A stretch of DNA of 64,000 nt from Leisingera methylohalidivorans DSM 14336 (GCF_000511355.1 NC_023135.1:3002371-3066370); one strand, 5' to 3'. Positions 16,885 through 26,040 are shown, counted from the stretch's first letter. Numbers and translations are program-made. The notes: generated by a model not told the origin, from the letters alone.

Positions 16885-17289
16885 ATGACGTCACCTGGAG
16901 ATCTTTCCAGCTGTTCCAGCGCAATCCAGCTGCTGATCACTGGCACTGCGGTGTCCGGCAGCCCGTTGCGGATTGTTCAGCTGCAATGCAGCGGGTCTCT
17001 GCAGCTGCCGCTCTGCGAAGCGCTGGCCAACGGCTTGCAGAAGACATTCCCTGATGCCGCGATTACCGCTGCAGACCGCCAGCAGGCCGGCGCAGACCTG
17101 ACCCTGCGTTTCGTCGAACAGAGCCAGGCGGCTGATTGGGTCTCCGGCAGCCTGGCCTGGCAGCACAGCGACGGCCGCAGCGGCCAAGGCCCTGTCATCG
17201 AACAGTCGGTCATGGATGGGCCGCTGACTGCAGACGATCTCTCGGACTTTGCCGGCCAATTGCTCCAGCACACTGAACTCCCTTTGTAA
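16885..17289 (+). CDS. Small protein of unknown function upstream of the metalloprotease
   Basis: A 134-residue frame, 27 bp upstream of the serralysin gene and in the same direction. It has no clear signal peptide or membrane span; the N-terminal half has a hydrophobic strand-like stretch (AIQLLITGTAVSG) and a Cys pair, the C-terminal part is acidic and Gln/Ser-rich. Its ribosome-binding site is poor. Some serralysin loci carry a small inhibitor gene, but those proteins are periplasmic and have a signal peptide, so that role is not supported. I do not recognise the family. Confidence 0.5.
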   Translation: MTSPGDLSSCSSAIQLLITGTAVSGSPLRIVQLQCSGSLQLPLCEALANGLQKTFPDAAITAADRQQAGADLTLRFVEQSQAADWVSGSLAWQHSDGRSGQGPVIEQSVMDGPLTADDLSDFAGQLLQHTELPL

Positions 17290-17316
17290 TTCAAAGATCC
17301 AGGATGGAACACGGAC

Positions 17317-19968
17317 ATGTGTGAATATTGCGGTCAAGCCAATCACAGAATTCCCGAAAGCACCGACAGCAGCGGCTCAGGCTCAGCAGGCCAGTCGGCC
17401 GGCAGCAAACCCGCCTATACCGTAGATCAGGTGGCGGAATATCTTTACAAAGGATACTGGCAGTCGACTGGCCGTACAGAACGGTCCTTTGATGTGGAAA
17501 CCGGCGGTCAGCTCACTGTGAACCTCAGCGGGCTGAATGGAACCGGCAAAGATACCGCACGCAAGGCGCTGGAAAGCTGGACGGCGCTCACCGGGATAGA
17601 ATTCGCCGAAACCAGCGGCAGCGCCAAGATCACCTTTGACGATAACAGGTCCGGGGCCTATGCCAGCTCCTCGGTCAGCAATGGCACAATTCTGAGCTCC
17701 AGCATCAATATCGACGATGCATGGGCCCAGTACGGCAATTACTACCTGCAAACTTACATCCATGAGATCGGCCACGCCCTCGGCCTGGGCCATACCGGCA
17801 ATTACAACGGCAGCGCCAGCTACGGCTCGGACGCGCATTTTGCCAATGACAGCTGGCAAATGTCGATCATGTCCTATTTCAGTCAAGCCGAAAATACAGC
17901 AGTGGACGCCTCATTTGCCTATCTCGCAACCGCTCAGCTTGCTGACATCGCAGCGGTTCACCATCTCTACGGCACGCCGGTGAACATCGAGACGGGCAAC
18001 ACCACTTATGGCGACGGTCAAACCACCGGCCGCTACGGCATGGATCTGGACGGCGGCTTCGGCGTGGCGATTGTCGATACCGGCGGTATCGACATGATCG
18101 ACCTGGGCTCGCGCAACTACAATCAGACACTGAATCTGAATGAGGAAATCTTTTCCAGCCTGAACGGAAAGACCGGCAATTTCGCCATTGCCCGCGGCAC
18201 CGTGATCGAAAACGCGGTCACCGGATCGGGTCTCGACCATATCACAGGCAACGCGGCGGACAACCAGCTGGAAAGCGGCGCCGGAAATGACCAGATTGAG
18301 GGCGGTAACGGCAACGATACCTTGATCGGCGGCGCCGGCGCAGACTTCCTAACCGGCGGCAGCGGCGCGGACCGGTTCGTATACACCAGCCTCAGCGAAG
18401 CCGGCGATTCCATTGCTGATTTTGATCTGGCAGCAGGCGACAGGATCAGCATCGCGCAACTGCTGCAAGCAATTGGCTATGGAGGAGATGATCCAGCAGG
18501 CGACGGCGTCGTTACGCTGCAGGCTGGCAGCGGCGGATCATGGCTGAAGATTTCTCACGGTGGCAGCAATACCCTTTTGGTTTTTCTTGCCGGCGTGACC
18601 GAGGATGCCAGCCCGGCAGAGATCATCAACACCTCCGCAACCCCGGGGCCGGCACCGGACCCCACACCTGATCCGGACCCGACACCCGACCCGGACCCAA
18701 CCCCGGAAACCATTGAAAACACCTATGTCTTCGACGACACCTTCGTGACGCAATGGACCCAGCAGCTTGGAACCGTCACTGACACGAATGGCGGCATTGA
18801 CACGCTGGACCTTAGTGCAGTCACCCGGACCTCGACAGTCAGCCTGGCAAGCGGGGCAGCCGGCAAAATCGACTCAAGGAGCCTGACAATCAGTGACGGC
18901 TCCGAGATTGAGAACGCCATTCTCGGCAGCGGGTCAGATAAGGGCTACGGCAACAGCCTTGCAAATCTGATCGAAGGCCGTAACGGCAACGATTTTCTGA
19001 CGGGGCGCGGCGGCAATGACACGCTGGACGGCGGTGGCGGGAATGACACGCTCCATGGCGGCCGCGGGAGAAACTTCCTGTCCGGTGAAGACGGCGATGA
19101 CACTGTCACGGCCAATGCCGGCGCAGACCGGATTTATGGCGGCCTCGGCAATGACAATCTGAACGGCGGCGATGGCAAGAACCGGATCGCCGGCGGCGAA
19201 GGTGATGACGCCATTACCGGCGGCAGCGGCAATGACAAAATGTCAGGCGGCGATGGCAATGACACGATATACGCCGGTGATGGCACCAATAAGCTGTATG
19301 GCGGTAACGGGAACGACCTGATCACCAGCGATTCCGGGGCGGACAATCTGAAAGGCGGCATGGGGGATGACACGCTCTCGGCTGGTGACGGCAACAACAG
19401 GGCTAATGGCGGCGAGGGCAATGATATGCTCAGCAGCGGCAGCGGCATGGACCAGATCAATGGCGGCAGAGGGAACGATACGCTGTTGGCCGGTGCCGGG
19501 GACGACAAACTGGATGGCGGCAAAGGGGACGACAGCCTCAGCGGCGGCGACGGCAGCGACAAGATCAAAGGCGGTTCGAAAGACGATGAAATATCGGGCG
19601 GCGCCGGAATTGACACGCTCGTTGGTGGCTCCGGTCTGGACCGGCTGGAAGGCGGTGCAGGGGCGGACTACCTCAAGGGCGGCAGGGATGCCGATGTGTT
19701 TGTCTTTGCCGCGGCCGAGGACGCAGGGGATACCATCGGCGATTTCAAACTGAGCGATGGAGATGCCCTCGACATCGACGGGCTGCTTCTGGACTTGGGC
19801 ACCAACCTTGCCGACGCCCTGTCCAGCGGCAAGCTGAGCCTCAGCGACAGCCGAGCGGGCTGGCTGGAGTATGACGCCGATGGCGAAGGCGGTGAAGATG
19901 CGTTTCAAATCGCCTATCTGATAGAGGTCAAGCCGAGTGATAGCTTGACCGACGACTGGTTCGTCTAA
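17317..19968 (+). CDS. Serralysin-like M10 metalloprotease with two RTX modules
   Basis: An 883-residue secreted zinc protease. The catalytic site HEIGHALGLGH spans 149-159 (zinc ligands His149, His153, His159; base Glu150), with the Met-turn SIMSYF supplying Met185 and Tyr187. There is no Sec signal peptide. The C-terminus is Asp-Trp-Phe-Val, the acidic-plus-three-hydrophobic ending used for type I secretion. Many GGxGxDxxx calcium-binding RTX repeats form two blocks (about 305-350 and 645-790), separated by an Asp/Thr/Pro linker near 443-465. Each block ends in an M10_C-like segment (GSGADRFVYTSL and GRDADVFVFAAA), so the C-terminal part is an internal duplication. No type I exporter genes are nearby. 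Confidence 0.93.
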   Translation: MCEYCGQANHRIPESTDSSGSGSAGQSAGSKPAYTVDQVAEYLYKGYWQSTGRTERSFDVETGGQLTVNLSGLNGTGKDTARKALESWTALTGIEFAETSGSAKITFDDNRSGAYASSSVSNGTILSSSINIDDAWAQYGNYYLQTYIHEIGHALGLGHTGNYNGSASYGSDAHFANDSWQMSIMSYFSQAENTAVDASFAYLATAQLADIAAVHHLYGTPVNIETGNTTYGDGQTTGRYGMDLDGGFGVAIVDTGGIDMIDLGSRNYNQTLNLNEEIFSSLNGKTGNFAIARGTVIENAVTGSGLDHITGNAADNQLESGAGNDQIEGGNGNDTLIGGAGADFLTGGSGADRFVYTSLSEAGDSIADFDLAAGDRISIAQLLQAIGYGGDDPAGDGVVTLQAGSGGSWLKISHGGSNTLLVFLAGVTEDASPAEIINTSATPGPAPDPTPDPDPTPDPDPTPETIENTYVFDDTFVTQWTQQLGTVTDTNGGIDTLDLSAVTRTSTVSLASGAAGKIDSRSLTISDGSEIENAILGSGSDKGYGNSLANLIEGRNGNDFLTGRGGNDTLDGGGGNDTLHGGRGRNFLSGEDGDDTVTANAGADRIYGGLGNDNLNGGDGKNRIAGGEGDDAITGGSGNDKMSGGDGNDTIYAGDGTNKLYGGNGNDLITSDSGADNLKGGMGDDTLSAGDGNNRANGGEGNDMLSSGSGMDQINGGRGNDTLLAGAGDDKLDGGKGDDSLSGGDGSDKIKGGSKDDEISGGAGIDTLVGGSGLDRLEGGAGADYLKGGRDADVFVFAAAEDAGDTIGDFKLSDGDALDIDGLLLDLGTNLADALSSGKLSLSDSRAGWLEYDADGEGGEDAFQIAYLIEVKPSDSLTDDWFV

Positions 19969-20057
19969 GCACAAAACTTAAGTCAGGCAGCGCCCGGTCT
20001 TCCGTCTGGGTTCCGGGGCACCTTACGTCATGCTTTGCGAGCTGCAGCAGGCTGCGG

Positions 20058-21629
20058 TCAGGATCTCTGCCCTGGACCCCGGGACACGCTGCGCACGCCA
20101 TCCGGGGTGATCGACATCAGCGACAGCGTGTGATCCATGTTTTTCATCCGGTGCCGCAGCATCATCCGCGTCAGCCGGTTCAGATCAGCGGCATATGCCG
20201 GCTGCCCGGCAACATTCTCCAGCTCCCCCTGCCCTTCGCTGTCAAACAGCATCGGCGGCAGCTCAGCGGCAAACTCGACCAGCGTGAACCGCGCATCGCG
20301 CAGGATCCCCAGACAGCTGTCGCTTGGAGAGGTGCCCAGCGCCTGCTGCCACAGTGTCGGCTTCAGCGGCTCCGAGAAATCCAGCTCCGAGAAGGAATAC
20401 TGGCGCCAGTCCTGCGGGTCCTCTCCCTGCAACAACGGCAGCAGCGACCGCCCGTCCATCGAGTTCGGGATCTCCTGCCCGGCCCAATCGAGAATTGTCG
20501 GCGTCACATCGATGGATTCGGTGATCCGGCTGAGGCAGGCGCCGGCATTGTCCTCATTACCCGGCATCCGGATGATCAGCGGTGTGTGATAGGCGGCGTC
20601 ATAGACCGTCATCTTGCCCCAGGAATGCCGGTCGCCCAGCATCTCGCCATGATCTGCCGTGATCACCACCATGGTGTTGTCATACTGGCCGGTGTCCTTG
20701 AGGAACCGGATCACCCGCCCGACATGGTGGTCCACCTCGCTCGCCAGCCCCAGGTAGAGCGCGCGCAGGGTGCGGATATTGTCATCCGTCGGTTCCAGAT
20801 CCGGGAACCCCTCAACAAAGCCCGCGATAGCGCTGTTGCGCAGCAGCGGATCAAAGAAGGGATGCTGGCTGCACTCAGCCTCAGGGGTGTCCAGACGCTC
20901 CGGCAGCGGCAGGCTGGCGGGATCATACATCGTGTTATAGGGCGCCGGCGCCACCAGCGGCGGGTGCGGCCGGATATAGGTCAGATGGGCAAACCAGCTT
21001 TCCTTGTGATAGGCAGTCATCTTGCCCAGGAAGGAATTGGTGAGGAACGCGGTATCGCTGTCCTCCGCCGCATAAAGCGCCGGATCATTCAATTTCGGCG
21101 CGCCGCCATCGGGCGAAACCGGTTTGTAGACGTCCCAGTAATTTTCGAATTCGTAGCCGCGGTTCATCAGGTGCGACTGCCACGGATAGGACATCTCCAT
21201 CCGCATCTCGGTCATCTCATGAAAGCCGTTCATCGGGAATTCATAGGTCCGCAGCACCGGATCATTGGCGTCAAAGGCGCGCGGATCCTGCGAGGTATCG
21301 GTATAGCCGAACAGCATCGGCATATAGCCGGCCTTGCGCATCTCGGTGGCAATGTTCGGCGTGTCGTGGCGCAGAGGCGTGCCATTGCGGACCGACCGGT
21401 GGTTCATCGCATACTGCCCGGTCAGGATCGAGGCGCGCGACGGGCCGCAAGGGTTGGTCACCGAGAAATGCCGTTTGAACGACACCGCATCCTTCATGAA
21501 GGCGCGGATGTTCGGCAGCTCCACATGCCTGGCCAGCGCGCCGAACACGCAATCCGCCCGCAGCTGATCAATGATGATGAACAGGACATTCCGGTTTGCG
21601 GGGCGGGTCTTGGGGCGGGTGGCAGGCAT
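20058..21629 (-). CDS. Sulfatase-family hydrolase (sulfatase/phosphonate monoester hydrolase type)
   Basis: A 523-residue alkaline-phosphatase-superfamily enzyme. The N-terminal strand FIIIDQLRADC supplies the first metal aspartate (Asp21), and NPCGPSRASILTG places Cys61 in the C-x-P-S-R motif that is converted to formylglycine. ITADHGEMLGDRHSWGK carries the metal Asp-His pair. No signal peptide is seen, so it acts in the cytoplasm. Length, the CGPSR form of the motif and the AYHKESWFAHLTYIRPHPP segment fit phosphonate monoester hydrolase/arylsulfatase relatives. A GntR-like palindrome lies 110 bp upstream. Confidence 0.87.
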   Translation of the reverse strand: MPATRPKTRPANRNVLFIIIDQLRADCVFGALARHVELPNIRAFMKDAVSFKRHFSVTNPCGPSRASILTGQYAMNHRSVRNGTPLRHDTPNIATEMRKAGYMPMLFGYTDTSQDPRAFDANDPVLRTYEFPMNGFHEMTEMRMEMSYPWQSHLMNRGYEFENYWDVYKPVSPDGGAPKLNDPALYAAEDSDTAFLTNSFLGKMTAYHKESWFAHLTYIRPHPPLVAPAPYNTMYDPASLPLPERLDTPEAECSQHPFFDPLLRNSAIAGFVEGFPDLEPTDDNIRTLRALYLGLASEVDHHVGRVIRFLKDTGQYDNTMVVITADHGEMLGDRHSWGKMTVYDAAYHTPLIIRMPGNEDNAGACLSRITESIDVTPTILDWAGQEIPNSMDGRSLLPLLQGEDPQDWRQYSFSELDFSEPLKPTLWQQALGTSPSDSCLGILRDARFTLVEFAAELPPMLFDSEGQGELENVAGQPAYAADLNRLTRMMLRHRMKNMDHTLSLMSITPDGVRSVSRGPGQRS

Positions 21630-21739
21630 CCGGGCATCCTTGCAGGCACAAGACAGATTTCGACTGGCAATCTGCGGCGATCTGCACAGGGATTACAAGC
21701 GCATTTTGCGCTGCACTGAAAAACGGCTCAGACCCAAAA

Positions 21740-21753
21740 TTGTCAGCTGACAA
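21740..21753. promoter_or_regulatory. Perfect 14-bp palindrome TTGTCAGCTGACAA
   Basis: A complete palindrome in the 144-bp gap between the racemase-like gene and the sulfatase-like gene. The form TTGTC-N4-GACAA resembles operators of FadR-subfamily GntR repressors (TNGTNNNACNA). It lies 110 bp upstream of the sulfatase start. No GntR gene of that subfamily lies in the window. Confidence 0.5.
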
Positions 21754-21773
21754 ATCCCGGACAATTGTATCTT

Positions 21774-22529
21774 TCAGGGCGCCAGCCCCCGTGTGAACAA
21801 CCTGCCGAACTGCGGCTGACGCTCTGTGACACCGGCAAGGCGCAGCATGTGCCAGGCCAGGGCCTGGTTGCTGGAGACAACGGGCACCCCGGTCTGTGCC
21901 TCAATCTCCGGAATGACCCGCAGGCAGCGCAGATTGGTGCAGGAAATCACAAGGGCATCGCTATCGCCCGCTTTTGCCACCTGCCTGGCGGCCTCCGAAA
22001 TTGCCGCCTCGGTGATCCGCGCCACAACCCGGTCGTCCACTTCCTCAAACGAGCCGAAGCCTGCAATTGCAAACCCCGCCTCTTCCAGATTGGCCCGCAT
22101 CTGCACAGAAACTTCTGGCAGGTAAGGCGTGACAAACCCCAGCCGGGAGGCGCCCAGCGCCCGGCCCGCCGCGATGATTGCCGCCAGCGGGTCGGTCACC
22201 TTGGCCTTGGGCAGGACTGTCTGCACCGCCCCGGCAACCTTGGCCGAGCCGATCACGGTGGAGGCCGAGGTGCAGCCGTATCCGATCACATCAAAGTCCA
22301 GCGAGGACGGAAACAGCCGCGCCGAGGCCGGCAGGTCCGCCTGCATCTGTGCCAAAGTCTCCGGACGGATCTCCGGCACCATCGGAATGCGGCTGTGATA
22401 AAGCGCCACCCCTTCCTGCGCCATCATCCGGGAGAATTCCGGCTCCAGCGTCTCATCGGTTTCCAGCACGATCACACCCAGCGTGGCGCGAGTGCCGATG
22501 CCGGCGTCCGTGTCATAAGGGAGCTTCAT
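21774..22529 (-). CDS. Asp/Glu racemase superfamily protein (maleate isomerase/EutA-like)
   Basis: A 251-residue protein of the maleate cis-trans isomerase/arylmalonate decarboxylase/EutA group. The two active-site cysteines expected for the superfamily are visible: GYGCTSAS in the first half and VISCTNLRC in the second. EutA-like proteins accompany ectoine catabolic genes, and here the gene is the last of a four-gene set with an M24 hydrolase, a PLP ammonia-lyase and an M20 deacylase. It follows the M24 gene after 13 bp. Whether it racemises, isomerises or decarboxylates its substrate is unknown. Confidence 0.82.
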   Translation of the reverse strand: MKLPYDTDAGIGTRATLGVIVLETDETLEPEFSRMMAQEGVALYHSRIPMVPEIRPETLAQMQADLPASARLFPSSLDFDVIGYGCTSASTVIGSAKVAGAVQTVLPKAKVTDPLAAIIAAGRALGASRLGFVTPYLPEVSVQMRANLEEAGFAIAGFGSFEEVDDRVVARITEAAISEAARQVAKAGDSDALVISCTNLRCLRVIPEIEAQTGVPVVSSNQALAWHMLRLAGVTERQPQFGRLFTRGLAP

Positions 22530-22542
22530 CGCGGATCCTCCT

Positions 22543-23709
22543 TCAGATCACCGGCAGTTCAGGCGCGGCGCGGGTTGTCAGCAGGTCTGCACCATCCGCC
22601 CGCACCACGATGTTTTCCTCATGCACCATGATTTTGCCGTCACCATAGCCCAGCGAGGGTTCCAGCGTCAGCACCATGTTCTCCTCGATCACCGTCCCGT
22701 CAAAAGCCGCGTGCGAGGGCCATTCGGTCAGCTGCATCCCCAGCCCGTGGCCCAGCCGGCCGACATCGCCGCCCTGACCGTCCATTTCCGCAATCACGGA
22801 TTGCATGGCCTGGAACAAATCCCGGCAGGTGGCGCCAGGTCTGGCAGCAGCAATCCCGGCCTCGGTCGCCCGCCACAGCACATCATAAGCCCGGCGCGAC
22901 AGATCATCGGCGCGGCCGATGGCAAAGTTGCGGTCGAAATCGCAGAAATAGCCGTCCCAGGTCGACCCGGTATCCAGCATCACGATGTCACCCGCCTGCA
23001 GCGGCCGGCCGGTCGGCGGGGAAATCACGTCGCTGTAGCCGCCCTGTTCGGCTCCGCCGACCAGATAGGGCACGTCGTCTGCGCCCTGCGTCAGTGCTTC
23101 GCGGCGGAAGGCGCGGAACAGATCCTCAAACGGCTGCCCCTCATGGGCGAACTGCGGCACCTGCGCAAAGGTGCGCGAGCCGATGCCGCAGATATGCGAC
23201 AGCTTTTCGATCTCCGCCGCAGACTTCACCATCCGCAGGCTGCGCACCAGCAGCGTTGCATCCGCGATGTTCAGTCCCGGCAGGCCGCCGATGAGTCGCT
23301 CAAAGTCGCCCAATGGCATCCGCAGCGCGGTTTCATGGCCTTTCATGATACCGACAGTGCCGCCGCGCCCGGCAATCGGCGACAGCAACTCTGTCAGCAG
23401 GCTGATGCCGTCGTCCTCCGGCGCAGGCGCGCTCCAGGTGCGGATATCCCCGATCCAGGTGCGGCGCATCAGGTCGGCGCCGATTTCCGGAATGATCGCA
23501 ACGGGCTTGCCCGCAGGCGGCACAAACAGGAACCAGGGCCGGGTCGGGCTTTGCCAGAACAGCGTGTGAAAACCGCTGAAATAGCGCACGTCCGGCTCGG
23601 TCAGCAGCAGGAGCCCATCCAGCCCCTGCTGTGCCATGAGCGTCTGCGCCTTTTGGGTCCGCGCGGCAAACTCCGCCTCCGGAAAGCCGCGCACCGGCGC
23701 CTTAGACAT
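22543..23709 (-). CDS. M24-family metallohydrolase (Xaa-Pro peptidase/ectoine hydrolase-like)
   Basis: A 388-residue pita-bread-fold enzyme: an N-terminal creatinase-like domain (FPEAEFAARTQKAQTLMAQQGLDGLLLL, split by family consensus) and a catalytic domain with a five-residue dinuclear metal site, namely Asp in MLDTGSTWDGYFCDFD (two Asp), His in GHGLGMQL, Glu in LTLEPSLG and Glu in VHEENIVV. Relatives include prolidase, creatinase and the ectoine hydrolase DoeA, which opens a ring amide. The ATG at 23709 overlaps the preceding ammonia-lyase gene by 8 bp; the longer frame to 23769 would run deeper into that gene and is rejected. Confidence 0.88.
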   Translation of the reverse strand: MSKAPVRGFPEAEFAARTQKAQTLMAQQGLDGLLLLTEPDVRYFSGFHTLFWQSPTRPWFLFVPPAGKPVAIIPEIGADLMRRTWIGDIRTWSAPAPEDDGISLLTELLSPIAGRGGTVGIMKGHETALRMPLGDFERLIGGLPGLNIADATLLVRSLRMVKSAAEIEKLSHICGIGSRTFAQVPQFAHEGQPFEDLFRAFRREALTQGADDVPYLVGGAEQGGYSDVISPPTGRPLQAGDIVMLDTGSTWDGYFCDFDRNFAIGRADDLSRRAYDVLWRATEAGIAAARPGATCRDLFQAMQSVIAEMDGQGGDVGRLGHGLGMQLTEWPSHAAFDGTVIEENMVLTLEPSLGYGDGKIMVHEENIVVRADGADLLTTRAAPELPVI

Positions 23710-24892
23710 TGTCTTTTCCTGCCATGATCGCGGCATAGATCGCCGGGTCGGTGACACCTTCGGAACCAATCAGCAGCACGCGCGAGTTTTCATCCAGTCC
23801 CAGCGTCTCCTTGATCCCGGCAGACTGGCACGCCGCGATCAAGGCAGCCAGCCCCGCCACTGCGCTTTCGCCGGCCTCAACCGCCGGATCGCCGGTTTCA
23901 GCATTGGCCAGCAGCCGCACTGCAGGGGCGACTATGCTGTCGGGGATGGTCAAAAAGTCCGTGGCTTCTTCGGTCAGGATTTCCCACGCCATTTCAGAGG
24001 GTTCTCCGCAGGAGAGCCCCGCCATGATGGTCTCTTCCTGAATTGCGAAATTGGTCGCCTTGCCGTTGCGGGCACTGTCAAACAGGCAGGCGGCCAGTTC
24101 GGGTTCGACAATCACAACCCGCGGTGCCTGCACAGTATAAAACTGGCGCAGTGCCGCGGCGACCGAGGCCGCCAGCCCGCCGACACCCCCCTGCAGGAAC
24201 ACATGGGTCGGCGCCTGCTCCAGCGTCTCGCAGACTTCGCGCGTCATCACGCTGTAGCCTGCCATCACGTCGCGCGGCGGCTCGGTGTAGCCCTCCCAGG
24301 AGGTGTCAGAGACCACGAACCAGCCGTTTTCCTCTGCCTCCTTCTTGGCCAGCAGCACCGAGTCGTCATAATCGCCCGCGATCCGGATCACCTCGGCGCC
24401 CAAGTCGCGCATGGCGACGGCCCGTCCTTCGCTGACCTCGGCATGGATATAGATCCGGCACGGCGCGCCGAACCGCTGGCACCCCCAAGCCAGAGAGCGG
24501 CCATGATTGCCATCAGTGGCCGAAACCAGGGTGATGCCGGCGCAGGCGTCCTTGTGAGCGCCCTTGCGGATCTCTTCCAGGCTGACGTCCTTACCCAGCC
24601 GGCGGCTCAGCTCGCGCTGCAGCACCCGCAGCGCGGCGTATGACCCTCCCAGCGCCTTGAAGCTGCCCAGCCCGAACCGCGGCCCTTCGTGTTTGTAGTC
24701 AATCCGGCCCACGCCGATTTTTTCAGCCAAGCCCGGCAGGGACACCAACGGCGTCCCTTCATAGCCCTCCCAAGCGGTGATTTCCGCACAGGCGCCGGAG
24801 AAATCCTGTTCGGACAAAACGGTATAAGCGGCGTCGCCGGACTTTGGGTTCCCTGCCGTGTGGCGCAGGGTAACTGCAAATTGTTCAAGCAT
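23702..24892 (-). CDS. dpaL: Diaminopropionate ammonia-lyase
   Basis: A 396-residue fold-type II PLP enzyme closely matching E. coli YgeX/DpaL as remembered: KHEGPRFGLGSFKALGGSYA with PLP lysine Lys79, ATTDGNHGR-type segment (SATDGNHGRSLAWGCQRFGA), DTSWEGYTEPPRDVMAGY, LQGGVGGLAASVAAALR, IMAGLSCGEPSEMAWEIL and LIGSEGVTDP. The reaction is 2,3-diaminopropionate to pyruvate and two ammonia. It lies 2 bp after the M20 deacylase gene and overlaps the M24 gene by 8 bp. In ectoine operons the equivalent slot is held by the related but shorter EutB, so this is a distinct cassette. Confidence 0.9.
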   Translation of the reverse strand: MLEQFAVTLRHTAGNPKSGDAAYTVLSEQDFSGACAEITAWEGYEGTPLVSLPGLAEKIGVGRIDYKHEGPRFGLGSFKALGGSYAALRVLQRELSRRLGKDVSLEEIRKGAHKDACAGITLVSATDGNHGRSLAWGCQRFGAPCRIYIHAEVSEGRAVAMRDLGAEVIRIAGDYDDSVLLAKKEAEENGWFVVSDTSWEGYTEPPRDVMAGYSVMTREVCETLEQAPTHVFLQGGVGGLAASVAAALRQFYTVQAPRVVIVEPELAACLFDSARNGKATNFAIQEETIMAGLSCGEPSEMAWEILTEEATDFLTIPDSIVAPAVRLLANAETGDPAVEAGESAVAGLAALIAACQSAGIKETLGLDENSRVLLIGSEGVTDPAIYAAIMAGKDNV

Positions 24893-24894
24893 CG

Positions 24895-26040
24895 TCAGTC
24901 CTTTCCCTCTGGCAGCCGGTCACGCACCAGCTGCACCCAGAACTCCGCGCCGACGGGCAGCAGAGCGTCGTTGAAATCATAGTCCGCCGCATGCAGCGGC
25001 TTGCCGTGCGGCCCGTCCTCGCCATTGCCCAGCAGCAGAAAGCAGCCGGGCACGGCGTTGGCGAAATGGGCAAAATCCTCAGAGAAGCTCATCGGCGGGC
25101 GGTCGCGGATCACCTCGCAACCCGCGGCCTCGCCTGCACGGCAGGCAGCCTCGGCCGGGCCTGCCGCGTTGATGGTCTCGGAAAATTCGGTGTTGAAGCT
25201 CATCTCAACTTCCACCGCATGGGTGGCAGCAACACCGGCAGCAATCTGGCGCATGAAGCGTTCAATCGCCGCGCGGTCCGCAGGCATGCGTGCGCGCACG
25301 TCGCCCTTCAGCACCGCATGGCCCGGCAGCACATTACGCTGGCCGTCGGTCAGGAATTCTGTGACCGACACCACCGCGCCCGCGCCCGGCGCCAGCTTGC
25401 GCGAGACGATGGTCTGCAATGCCAGCACCATCCCGGCCCCGACAGTGATCGCGTCGACCCCGGCCTGCGGCATCGAGGCATGGCCGCCCCGCCCTTTGAT
25501 TGCGATTTCAAACAGGCTCTCGCTGCTGCAGATCTGGCCTGCACGGGTCGAGACTTGCCCGGCCGGCGCCCCCGGCAAATTGTGGATGGCATAAACCTCC
25601 TCAATCGGAAACCGCTCCAGAACGCCTTCAGCAATCATTGCCTGCGCACCCAGCCCGTGTTCTTCATTGGGCTGGAAGATGAACACAACAGTGCCGTCAA
25701 ACCCCTGCTCCTGCACCAGCCGTTCGGCGGCGCCCAGAAGCATCGTCATATGGCCGTCATGGCCGCAGGCATGCATTTTTCCGGGCGTTACAGAACCATA
25801 ATCATGGGTGGAGATTTCGGTTATCGGCAGCGCGTCCATATCGGCCCGCAGCCCGATGGCCCGGTTTCCGCTGCCGGCCCGCAGCAAGCCGACAACACCA
25901 GCCCCTTCATGCACCTCCAGCCCGAGGCCGCGCAGATGCTGTGCCACCTTGGCCTTGGTCCGGTCCTCCTGAAAGCCAAGTTCCGGATGCCGGTGGAAGT
26001 CCCGGCGCAGCGCGGTCAGGCGGTCCTGAAAGCTGGTCAT
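24895..26040 (-). CDS. M20-family amidohydrolase (N-acyl amino acid deacylase/hippurate hydrolase type)
   Basis: A 381-residue metallo-amidohydrolase. Metal-site segments are HACGHDGHM near residue 90 and the FQPNEEHGLGA Glu pair, with the Ile-Lys-Gly-Arg-Gly-Gly-His dimerisation motif (IKGRGGHASMPQ). Such enzymes remove N-acyl groups from amino acids. It is the first gene of the diaminopropionate cassette, so it may free diaminopropionate from an N-acylated or amide precursor (inference). It overlaps no upstream gene and has an inverted repeat 19 bp before its start. Confidence 0.88.
   Translation of the reverse strand: MTSFQDRLTALRRDFHRHPELGFQEDRTKAKVAQHLRGLGLEVHEGAGVVGLLRAGSGNRAIGLRADMDALPITEISTHDYGSVTPGKMHACGHDGHMTMLLGAAERLVQEQGFDGTVVFIFQPNEEHGLGAQAMIAEGVLERFPIEEVYAIHNLPGAPAGQVSTRAGQICSSESLFEIAIKGRGGHASMPQAGVDAITVGAGMVLALQTIVSRKLAPGAGAVVSVTEFLTDGQRNVLPGHAVLKGDVRARMPADRAAIERFMRQIAAGVAATHAVEVEMSFNTEFSETINAAGPAEAACRAGEAAGCEVIRDRPPMSFSEDFAHFANAVPGCFLLLGNGEDGPHGKPLHAADYDFNDALLPVGAEFWVQLVRDRLPEGKD

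Noticed and set aside
18250..19700. Repeated short units resembling a tandem or CRISPR-like array
   Set aside because: They are the coding repeats of RTX nonapeptides inside the protease gene; units differ in sequence and keep frame, with no spacers.
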